NCBI GenBank assembly: GCA_947462335.1
Contig: OX381710.1
Span: 66,335,303 to 66,399,302 of the forward strand
From: Harmothoe impar
Lineage: Eukaryota > Annelida > Polychaeta > Phyllodocida > Polynoidae
DNA length: 64,000 bases
Direction: 5' to 3'
Part shown: in pieces, positions 50,501 through 62,500 of the stretch
How the letters are laid out: every line of letters starts with the position of its first letter
How positions within the stretch are numbered: position 1 is the first letter of the stretch
Position numbers and translations under genes: made by a program
Notes under the pieces: model-generated
What the model was told of the DNA's origin: nothing
The model's input: only the letters and a program-made list of their open reading frames with translations
Database searches by the model: none

Positions 50501-53500
50501 AAGTCCCGACAGGCTCACCGACACCTGCAAAGTGTATCTACATTTTAGCTCTGGTCCCGACAGGCTCACAGACACCTGCAATGTGTATGTACATGTTAGC
50601 TCAAGTCCCGACAGGCTCACCGACACCTGCAATGTGTATGTACATGTTAGCTCAAGTCCCGACAGGCCGACAGACACCTGCAATGTGTATCTACATGTTA
50701 GCTCTGGTCCTGACAGGCTCACAGACACCTGCAAAGTGTATCTACATTTTAGCTCAAGTCCCGACAGGCTCACCGACACCTGCAATGTGTATGTACATGT
50801 TAGCTCAAGTCCCGACAGGCTCACTGACACCTGCAATGTGTATGTACATGTTAGCTTTAGTCCTGATACACTCACCAACCCCTGCAATGTGTATTTCTGT
50901 CTGAAATAGTGCTAGTTGTATTGGTAACTAAAGCTCTAGTCACACAGGCCTTTGGTGCACTATGTTTACCCTTTGCCGTCATGATGCATGAATCATCCCT
51001 GAGTAACAGGTGACACATGTACAGTATTGAAGCATCATGCCGACCCTATGGGGTTGATGTACTCCCGAAGTGTCGGCATTTTGCACGAGCCCCAACAGGG
51101 CCACACATCTTCAACAGCTGTCTAAATTTGTTAGGGCCCCCTAAAACATATTGTTACCTACCGTGGAGTCGGCACTGAGTGAGTGTCCTATGTTGACACA
51201 GGTGACGTCTGCTGCCTTGTACGCGTTGATGACGTCATTGAGTTGCTCGCTCGCGACCTCCATCACCAGCCCGAGCTCCTCAGCAAAGAGCACCTCCAAC
51301 GCTGCACGGAGAAGCAGGTGTTATTAACTAATCAAAGTATTAAGTTGTTTTCTAGTTACCGTAAATTCCCGCGTATATGCTTAACTCATGTATAAGCCGC
51401 CCCTAACTTTTGAGAATCATATAAGCCGCACAGGGCATCTGATTATAAATGGTCGCTTGAGTACCGTCGTATTCATCCAAAAAACGTGCGTATAAGCAAC
51501 TCCCTGACTCTAGGCCGATCCTCTCAGATGCACTGATGGTCTGATGCGAGAATTTACGATATTAAGAGTTATTGTCTATCAAAATTGTACAACTGCATTG
51601 TATTACTTTGCTATTTGCAGTGAACTTAACATGGCAAAACATGTTCTACCATTTATTTACCTCAGAATAGACCATGTTGTTTACAAGTACACATACACTC
51701 TTAACCGGATAAATGTATGTAACTTTTTTCAAATTGTGTTCTATCGCATTCGAATCAGACAAGCATCCCTTCTTTTAGTTTTACGTTTTCTACAAATCAC
51801 ATAATTGACTAAAACTGAGGGCCAAGCAGTGAAATTGTGAATATTAAAGTTATACGAACCGTTCCCACTGAAGGGCAGGTCGACCTTGAGACCGCAGTTC
51901 CCAGCGAACGCCATCTCCAGGATACACGTGACTAAGCCGCCATCGCTGACGTCATGCCCCGCCGAAATCTTCCTCTCTAATAGGCGGGTAAAATAATGAC
52001 GCTATTAATTATAATACATAATGCACACACACATATGAGTACAAAGGAGTTTTTAATATCATCAAAGTTATACTACACTTGATCAATGCGGAAGAAAAGG
52101 TTCCTAGATTAACCTCCTTATTTGATGATGCTCATCTACCATAGAATTCATTTCCCTGAAGAAAGTTTAGTGACTGAATATTTAGTCTTTTCTTACCTTT
52201 GATGAGGTTCTGTGTGACATTGAATGCCTTGACAAAGAGTTGCGTGTCGTCCATGTCCGGTGCCTGGTCCCCGAGCTGGCTGTAACACTGTAGGAGGGCG
52301 CTGCCCCCCAGTCGGTGCAGCCCCCCTCCCAGCGGTACATACAGCAACATGCCTGCAACATGGGGTATACAATGTAACACTGTAGGAGGGCGCTGCCCCC
52401 CCAGTCGGTGCAGCCCCCCTCCCAGCGGTACATACAGCAACATGCCTACAACATGGGGTATACATGGACAATGTAACACTGTAGGAGGGCGCTGCCCCCC
52501 CAGTCGGTGCAGCCCCCCTCTCAGCGGTACATACAGCAACGTGCCTACAATATGGGGTATACATGGACAATGTAACACTGTAGGAGGGCGCTGCCCCCCC
52601 AGTCGGTGCAGCCCCCCTCCCAGGGGTACATACAGCAACATGCCTACAACATGGGGTATACATGGACAATGTAACACTGTAGGAGGGCGCTGCCCCCCCA
52701 GTCGGTGCAGCCCCCCTCCCAGGGGTACATACAGCAACATGCCTACAACATGGGGTATACATGGACAATGTAACACTGTAGGAGGGCGCTGCCCCCCCAG
52801 TCGGTGCAGCCCCCCTCCCAGCGGTACATACAGCAACGTGCCTACAATATGGGGTATACAGTCAGGATTCCCACAAAATTCAGATTGAAATTCCATGACA
52901 AAAATGACATTCATACCATTTTTGTGGGGGTCAAGGGGGCTGGCCCCCTGAGAAAATGTCCAAGATATAGAAAGCAAAATTAATTAAATTTGATGGTAAA
53001 TTTTAGATTTTGTAATATCCATTCTATTATTTTCATTTTCCATGACATTAAATGACATACATGTACAGCAAACTTTTACAAAATTCCATGACTTTCCAGA
53101 CAGCTTTCAAATTCCATTACATTCCATGACAGAGCTCAGACTGTACAACTATGGACCTACTTGACCGTCCATACAGATATGGAACAGGCGCTAACTTGTA
53201 TCATAGATATAACAAAATTAAGATGGTCAAATAGCCACTTGATTAAATTCAATGCACCCCAAAGGATCGTCATGATGCATGAATGGGGCTGCATTCATGC
53301 ATCATGGCCATAAAGGACATAGCTAGACTATGCGGCCTTTAAATAATTAAACTATAGAATGAAGTTATTGAGACGGCAGACGATAGAGAACCACCTGTTA
53401 TTGGTACTGCAGGATATTTACCTTTACCCGCGGGACACTTCAAGTCGGGTGTAACCACCGCAGTGATGTCAGGACATGCCGCATACGTAGAGACGACCAG

Positions 53501-56500
53501 AGCTCCTAAAAATTACAAAAGATATTAAAACATCAACTCTTGTTACCCATCCAGAGTAGAGTGGGGACGGTATTCTGGCCTTAAACAGGGGCTTAATTCT
53601 ATCATGAAGACATCTGTCCATTGGTCAGTGTCAACAAGCTAACAAAGGCTACTAAGCGAAATGTTTACCAATGGCTAATTAAAGTACCGTAAATCCTTGC
53701 GTATAGGCCGCGACTAGTATGCGAGTCAGATCGCTGGTGTGGGTTATAAAGTCGGCACAGAGTCAAGGTGTGGCTTATAGGCGAGTTTATGCCAGTATAA
53801 TAAAGTATAAAAGTCACCATAATCAAATCGCTGGTGCGGCTCATAGGATAGCCCTAAAGTCGGGGTGCGGCTTATACACGAGTTAAGCTTATACCCAAGG
53901 TTTTACCGTATGTGCAGTAACATCTTACCGGGAGCTTTGACGGTGTCGTTGCCCACACGTGCGGCCATACTGAGGGAGTCTTTGCCTCCGTCGACGGCCA
54001 CACCGAGACGCGACATGACGTCACACATAGCGACACAGGCGTCCACCAGGGCGGCGCCCTCCCCGGGCAGCTTGGCAGCCCACATCCAGTTACCGGAACA
54101 CTTCACATCCTACAGCAACAACAAGACGTTAGTTTATAAACATCATGATATGATCTTACTACCGGAATATTTCCTATCAACAGTTTCCCAGAACAATGTT
54201 ACTGGTAAGATACATGGCCAAGCCTCACAATGGATTATCTCTATACCTGTAGCGGAATTATGTTTTCTGTACGCATAGATATTTTCACATTTTTACATTT
54301 TCGCAGATTTCCTTAAAAGTGTAAGTTTGCGCTGATTTAAAGTCACAGATTTTGAATTATGGTAGTTGTAATACTATATTGAATAAGTATTCAAGCCGTG
54401 CATGAATTTGCAAAATATTATACAGCGCAAAATAAATATGTTTACAGTATTTGATTTTCTATTGATCTGCCACTATCTTAGCACGCCACAATATATACAA
54501 CATATACAATGAGCTTTGACACAAACTGACCTTGAGTGCAGAGATGGGCGCCCAGACCAGGTTAGTGAGGGCCTCACCGACCGACATGCGCGCCCCCCGC
54601 CCGGGGTCCAGCAGGCCCTTAATGGGCTGCTCACCGATAGCCGTGGCACTCCCCACCTGTGTACAGCAATACAAAGTAATGTTAACACAGGATCATGTTT
54701 CAAGGAGTTGTCCTAATTCAAATTATACCCAACCAGTTAGGGCTATACAGAAATCTTACAGCAGATTTCAAAGTACTTTCATCATCAGTCTTCACTCAGT
54801 TTCATAACACCTTTTTCTACTGCAGTCTTTGTTTGTAATTGTTTATTTATACTGTGCAGTACATAGGCTTATAGCCTGTATTTTTATATAGGACAGTTTA
54901 TGTAGATCATTTGAATAAATAACCTTAAATTGAGGACATTTTACAGTGGTTTACAGCATTAACCGCGTTAAAGTGCAGAGACTTACCGTGTCGAAGTAGG
55001 ATAGAGCGGTGACGGCTACGTCTGCGAGGGGTGTGTGTAGCGGTCCCACACACTGCTGCTGGGCCACCAGCCCCGTCACTGACCGGTCCACCTACACAAC
55101 AGGAGAAGACGGGTTTAGAGAAGTCGGGCAACGAAAATATGTATCTAATGTTGGCTTACTATTGGCCTGTTGACACTACCATGGCCTACTTTAGAGAAAT
55201 GGTACAATTGGCCCGTTCAAATATAGAAGGTCACATAATTTCATCAGATATTTTTCCTATATGAAATAAAACAGCCGCTTAAAACGGGCTGTGGTATTCT
55301 TCTCATTTACAACCTATAATAGTATATTCAAAGCAACGTTTGATACCTGTGCATATAGCTCCCTGCCATGATAGCAAGATATACATCACTTTTATTACAG
55401 CTATTTTCCTTACTTTGTTGGTGAGGTATCGTTTGGAGGCTACGGCAGGAAGACGTAGAACCCGGTCTAACGCGTCCCTCACACTGAGTCCCTCCGGGAG
55501 ACTCACCGGGCTAACTGACGGCTCCACACGGTCAAACTTAAACACCTGCAATATAACATGGCATTGATGAAACTAAGTTGACCCTTTAAGGATGGCTAAA
55601 AGATGACATTTGTTGTCATACTGCACTAATGCAGCCCTAATGAGTAACTCGCCGGTGCTGCATTGCTGCAGCATGCCGACGGTTTGAGAGTGTCTCAATC
55701 CCGTAGGGTCAGCATGATGCTTGAATGCAGCCCTGTAGAGTTACTCGCCAGGGCTGCGTTCATGCATCACACTGTCACAAAGACCAAGGAAATGATGCAT
55801 GAATGCACTATGTTAAGAGAAAGGTTAAGAGACTGGGAGATGTATGCGCTATTTCCTTTGTTTCAGTAAGCTCAAGTGAACTATTTTTGATGTTAAAATC
55901 ATACATAATGATTTTCTCATTTCGGTAATGGTTCAAAGCAAAAATGGGATGGGAGGAATTGCTATCCATTAATAGGGGAGTCGGGGAATGAAAAGGTTTG
56001 CGCCCAAAGCGAATCTTTCAAATACTACCCTTTTTAAAAAAATATTTTTTATTATATAAAATGAATACTCCATTAGCTGGTAATAATCATTTGATTAAAT
56101 AGAATATTTTGATATTGTTCTGTTATTTCTGGAGAAGGCAGTGAGACTTACCTTCCTTGGCATGGAGCCCATGACGTGTTCCAGTTCGAGGTCCACTGGG
56201 TACTGACATTCACGGCGCAGACGTTTACCAGCCGGCACTTCGCCTTCGCCTTTATCTCGATCATCGACCAACCGGATCTGCAGGCAAAGTATGGTTAAAA
56301 GAAAGTATAGATACCTCACAACAAGGTCTGATATATTTCTTGTATACTAAGTATAGAGCTGACAAAAACGTTCTCCCAGATATTACATTAAATATGTTGC
56401 AAGTTTGAGGGGTAGTGTATTAAATTAAGACAAGGGGACAAATTCAAGGATTTTACGGCAAAGCCGTAGTGGCTTTGGGTTTTATAGGATTGTTATGAAC

Positions 56501-59500
56501 TACAGGTGAGAAAACGAGGGGGCATTGATTTATAATTTTTGGTGCTTCTGGGGTTCTTATGCAGTTCATATTTGATGGTTTGCAGCAACACTGCATGGTC
56601 AATTAACTACATGCACTTAGCTAAATCTTTTTGATTTTTATTGGTTTTAATGCAGCTGGTATAACAATAGAATCCAATATGTACCAATGGAATCAAATAG
56701 GTACCAATGCAATTCCGTTGGTGGCGATGCACTCCATTGATGCCTATGCAAATACCATCTTGGCAGCCATCTTGAAAATTACCTGGATCAAAAATTGGAG
56801 CCTACATATGGATTCTACACCCCAGAAAACCCTTTTATACATGTGTCATACAAGGAAATCAGACAATCTTGAGTTTTTGGTGGCCATCTTGGCAGCCATC
56901 TTGGAAATTTCCTGGATTGAAAATCTGAGCCTGAAAATGGATTCTACATCCCAGAAAACCCTAATATCCATGTATCACACAAGGAAATCAGACAATCTTG
57001 AGTTTTTGGCGGCCATCTTAGCAGCCATCTTGGATATTTCCTGGATTGAAAATCTGAGTCAGAAAATGGATTCTACATCTGAGAAGGCCCTATTCTTTAT
57101 GTATCACACAAGGAAATCAGACAATATTGAGTTTTCGGCAGCCATCTTGGCAGCCAGAGGGAGGAGGAGGGGGCAGAGGGAGGAGGGAAGGCAGAGGGAG
57201 GAGAATGTAACAAGAAGGAGGAAAATGGGGTAGAGGGGGGGGAGGAGGGGAAAGATGGGGTAGTAGGAGGGGCAGAGGGAGGAGGAGGGGGCAGAGGAAG
57301 GAGGAAAATGGGGTAGAGTGGGGAGGAGGGGAAAGATGGGGTAGTAGGAGGGGGCAGAGGAAGGAGGAGAGGGCAGAGGGAGGAGGAGAGGGCAGAGGGA
57401 GGAGGAGAGGGCAGATAAAGGAGGGAGGAGGAGGAGGAGAGGGCAGAGGCAGGAGGAGGAGAGGGCAGAGGCAGGAGGAGGAGGAGAGGGCACAGGGAGG
57501 AGGAGGAGGCACAGGGAGGAGGAGGAGGCACAGGGAGGAGGGGGGGGGGCACAAGGAGGATGTGTGATGGCCTTCCTTTAAAGGCTCTAAAATATTATTT
57601 CAGGGTTGGTGCATGTGTGTGTGTGGGGGGTGGGGGAGGGGTAATTATGTTGCACTTCACAGTTTGTCTTTGGGCGGGCTTGAGTGATTTCAAGAGCCAC
57701 CCTGGACCACTCAACTTCTAGTATAGGTCCTGTATGTGCATAGTATGAGAATTGGCATTGACATTGACAGCTTGGCTTGACATAGGAGTCAATAGTTATT
57801 AGGCTGGTACCTATCCTTGCCATTGACAGCCACATTAGAGAACTCAAAATATGGCTGTGCACAAGATGTCTAGGCCTTACCACAAGGTACATTGGTTCTA
57901 CATGTAGTAACTGAAAACAAGATCTAGGATAAATTAGTCTTGCACATACCTACACATGGGGATAACAGTCCTAGGCAAGGTTTAAGGGCCAGCTAGGGCT
58001 ATATCTAACAATGAACAAGGGGGCCTATGCTAGTCTTTTCTTGTCAGAAAACAGACACTCTGGTCAGTGGAGTAAATGGCTTTGGGGACAAGGTCCCAAA
58101 GCCAATAAGAGTCTTTCCTTTAATATCTACAAAACGTGCATGCATTCATGTAGCTGTTAATCGGGGCCTGATACACTCCCAAGGGTTCATCGTGATGCAT
58201 GAATGCAGCGAGTAGACTTGTCAGGGCTGCATTCAGGCATCATAATGACAAAGTGCAAAGCACATTAAAGCAGCATTCAGCCCTTAAAGGTTTATCGCAT
58301 AGGCAGAGATGCAGCCATTCACTTGTCACCAAAAAGTAGGAAATGCTAAGAATTTTGTCAATTTTCTCTAGGAAATTAGTTTAATTCAATACAGAAATTC
58401 CAGCAAAAGAAGTAGCAGTTCCTGCAAAAGTAGGAAAAGTGCCATCACTGCAAAGGGGCCACACGCACCTTTTATTTTACTTTATTTTATTTTCAAATTT
58501 AAAATTCATACCTTGCCGTCGCCGGTGATGGTGCCGACAAAGCTGACGTCACACTTCTCGCGCTGCCCTATCTTGGTGAGTAGCGCCTTGTGTTGGGGCC
58601 GCACCAGGAGGGCGTTACTCTCCTGGTACTCGGCCCCCCACAGCTCCAGCACACTCAGCGTCGGGTCACCCAGCCGGAACGCTCCCACCTGGATCTCAGC
58701 CCCCACCGGCTCACAGATCTCCTTCAACACGTTACCTATGGGCAGGGATGAAAGTTACGAAGGTCATAATAGCTTGAAATGTTCAAATTAAGGACTCTGA
58801 ATAAGGCCCTCTATAGCTAAGTGCAGGTCTTTGCGACATTAAAAAATCACTAAAATCAGGGGAAAACTTGACCACTTTCATCCCTTCAAGAGGGAGTAAA
58901 GGGGGCACTAATCTGTGAACAGTGATACAGGATAAAAAGGCATTATGGCCAGGAAAATATGGGTAGGCAGGTTAGGTTTTCTCATGTATTCAAAATCATT
59001 ATATTTAAGGTATGGCAATTTTTGCTCGTGGCTGACAATGCTTGAGAAGCGAAATTACAGAGTGACACCTTTTTAAGTTTGACAACAAAAACCAATATCT
59101 GGATCCGACAAAAAACTGTGCCTCCTTTAATATGTATCTAGAATACATATTTGTAAACCCAGAAAAAAAAGAATATTAAAGTGACAAGTCCCTCACCATT
59201 CCCGCCGGCGCCCTGGTCGTGAATACTACAGATGGGGTTATCGTCACCGGCCGTCTGCTCGATGCACGCCCGGATGACGCGGTTCATCTTCTGTTCCATC
59301 TCAGCGTCTCCGCGCTGCACGGCACCAAAGTCGAGGTGCGCCGCGTTGTCCCCTTGTACCTCTATGGAGGAGGCTGCTCCACCCCCCACCCCGATCCTGT
59401 ACACCGGGCCGCCCACCTTCACCACCGCCATGTCTGTAATACACACACATAGTATACAGTCTACACAGACAGTGTGGTCTACACACAGGAGTTGTACATG

Positions 59501-62500
59501 TACCAGGGAGTTACCACTATAAAGGGATGCACAGTAATTAAATGCCCTAAGCTCGTTTGTCAGCATGTTGCATGAATGCAGATCTGCCAAGTAACTCCCT
59601 GCAGGGTTGATAAACTCCCAAAGGTCGGCATGATCCATGAATGCAGCGCTTGCGAGCAATTCGCCAGGGCTGCAGTTATAAGTCAAGACATTGGGAACAC
59701 ACTCACATTATACTCTGGGCTTATAACGCCGACTAGGTACACTTGTATACATCATTGTCTACACGGAATTGAAAGCTGTTATACTACAAAGTGCATTAAA
59801 GCACTATGTGGCCATTTGCATTAAAGAGTTAAACCACTCACCGACTTCAGGGTCCTCCTTCTTGCTGTGAGTGGCGTCCATGGCTCCCATGCCTCCACTG
59901 AACATGATGGGTTTCACCCATTCCCGCCGCTCCCCGTTAGGTAGTCGCAGCCCGTAGGACCGAGCGAACCCCGTCAGTACCGGCTCTCCAAACTTGTTAC
60001 CGTAGTCTGACGCACCATTACTCGCCTCGATAGCCACCTCGAGGCCAGAGGCAAAGTTGTCTGGGTACTTGAAGGACTTGTCTTCCCAGGGTAGGTCATA
60101 GCCTGATGGAATGAACGATAATATATGAGTTGCAAAACATAAAACTCTCAGAATCAGTCACCGAACCATTCTGTGTCTCAAGGGTTTCGTCCATATCAGG
60201 TATATAACAGGAATTTTTCAAAAACAACCGTTTGTGCTGCGAAGCCAAAACCAATGTTGACCGTAAATACATATTGTTGACTTTTTTATGAGATTCAATA
60301 GGAAAATTCAATAAGAAAACAATTCTTATACCTGCATAAGGCATTAAAACACTATGTGGCCCTCACAGACTTAACACTAGAACAGAGAAGCACGTACCTG
60401 GAATGTGGAGGTTACCAAATGAATACCCGGCAGTGCCTGCCACCACGTGTGCCCCGCGGCCGGTAGCCTGCACGTCCCTGATCCTGCCCCCCGTGCCCGT
60501 GGTAGCACCCGGGAACGGTGCCACGCCTAGTAGGAGACATTGTGATGTGGTCTAAGACGGTTATATACGCAGCCCAATCCCAGTGTGGATCATAGGGTTC
60601 TCGAAATTTCCAAATACCGTACCATCGCGATAAAGCACCTGGTCTTGAAAGAGGGCTGGTCTTGTATAAGCGCCAGGTGTATATGGGTCTCTAGACTTTT
60701 CTTAAGCACTAAAACAGGAACTTGAATAAGCGCCTGTGTTGTATAAGTGCTGGGGCTTATAGCCTCGCTAAATTGAAGAGCATTATCGCGACGGTACGGA
60801 AGTTTATGGTTAAAGTGCACCTCTAGGTAGGTTCTTTTCAAGTTTTTGTTTCAATTTGAGCCAATGAAAATATAGAAAATGTCACCAATACATATTTTGC
60901 AGCACATTTTCCATCCTATACACTTGAAATACCGGTAGCTAGAAATCGCAATTTGCTGGACCAAAAAGAAATCGATAGAATCGTGACACATTGACAGACC
61001 TGTGGGGAAGTTGTGCGTCTCAGCGGTGAAGATGATGTTGCGGTCTTTGTCTGCGGTGACGTCAAACGGACTAGGTATGGAGGTCTTGTGTGGGCACAGC
61101 ACGCTCACCGGGTAACCCTTTATAGCACTGTCACAGGGTAAAGGAGCAAACTTCACACTTTTATTTTATTTATTTAGCCCTCATTAAAATCAGAATTTTC
61201 ATCCCCGACCAATTATGGCAAACCTGTATTTGTTGCAAAGTTATTTCAAAGTGAATCAATGCTGTGTTCTAGTTGTAGCATTCTAATTCATTGCATTCTA
61301 TGCATTCTAATTCTGTCTGAGAGAGGCTTAATAATTCTGATTGATCCAACTTTAATTCCTACCTAGCGGGTTTCTCTTTCTTACAGAACCGTAGTATAAA
61401 TGTAGTAAAGGTGGTACATGTAATACATACCTCCCCCGCCCCTAAGAAAAGTACTTCTAACTTGCTCCCCCAAACTTACATGCCCTAATGCATCATGCCC
61501 TTGGTCGTCATGATGAATGAATGCAGCCCTGCGAGTAACTCGCCAGTGCTGCATTCAAACATCATGTCAACAAAAGGGTTGAGACATTCCGAAGAGTTCA
61601 CATCGCCGGGGCTACATTGGTGGATCTTGACGACAAATGTAATCTTTTAGCGACATGCCGTGGTTGAAGGAATAATTAAACGTGACACTTTACGGTACCT
61701 GCTGTTGTCGGAGAACTTGATGACGTTGTTGTCATTGCTGTGTTCCTGCGTGTCCATCACCATCTGGAACAGAGACTTGTCGCACTCTGCCCCGTCCACC
61801 ACCATCCGGCCCTTGAAGAACCAGTGACGGCTGTGCTCGCTGTCAAATGACAAACCTCATTCAAAGTCAGTCTGTTCATCTCAGGGTTACCACAAACGTT
61901 TCAGATTGAAATTCCCTGCATCACTAATTATAAAAATAGCATTTTCTCTGTCCACATTAAGCATATGCCGCAATATAGTGAGCGCTCTTCAATTTTATGG
62001 CGCATTTTCCCAGCAATATAAGTGAATTTTAATATACATGTTTCCCTATATTTTAAAAGTTTGAATTTTTGATTGATAGGGCTGAATTCTTTCGTTTTAA
62101 ATTTGATTCATTTACATGATATTCCTGGGGACGATGCTAGACCTTCTTCAGACTCTCACAACATTTTCATGATATTTGACAAATTCAAATATTACCTGTT
62201 GGACTGAGCGAGGTCGAAACACTCTACGCTGGTTGGGTTCCGCTGGACCTTATCGCGGAACATGTTGGTGTAATACTCCAGGTCCCAGTCATCAAACGCC
62301 AGACCTGTCCCAAACAACACCAGCAGCAGTCAGTACATCCATGTCATAAGTAGGCTATCTAACTGGAGGCTGTATAGATACCGTAATACCTGACTTATAA
62401 GCCGACAGACAATTTTGAGGAGGCACTTTTATTTATTGAACGTTTTTAAACTAAGCATGATGCTACGTCACTGGCATGTTAATATATCCTATTGTGAACT

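Noticed and set aside
50319..50909. Plus-strand frames opposite the PFAS 51-bp array
   Set aside because: They are shadows of a repeat with no stops. The minus strand carries the PFAS exon in phase.
52349..52888. Plus-strand 179-codon frame opposite the 99-bp array
   Set aside because: It is a mirror of the acceptor repeat and has no independent gene features.
56679..57233. Separate gene encoded by the 129-bp repeat
   Set aside because: The frame runs into the purine tract, has no splice or start context of quality and lies in a PFAS intron. I keep it as a repeat.
57097..57554. Pro/Ser/Leu-rich minus-strand frames
   Set aside because: They are composition artefacts of the homopurine tract.
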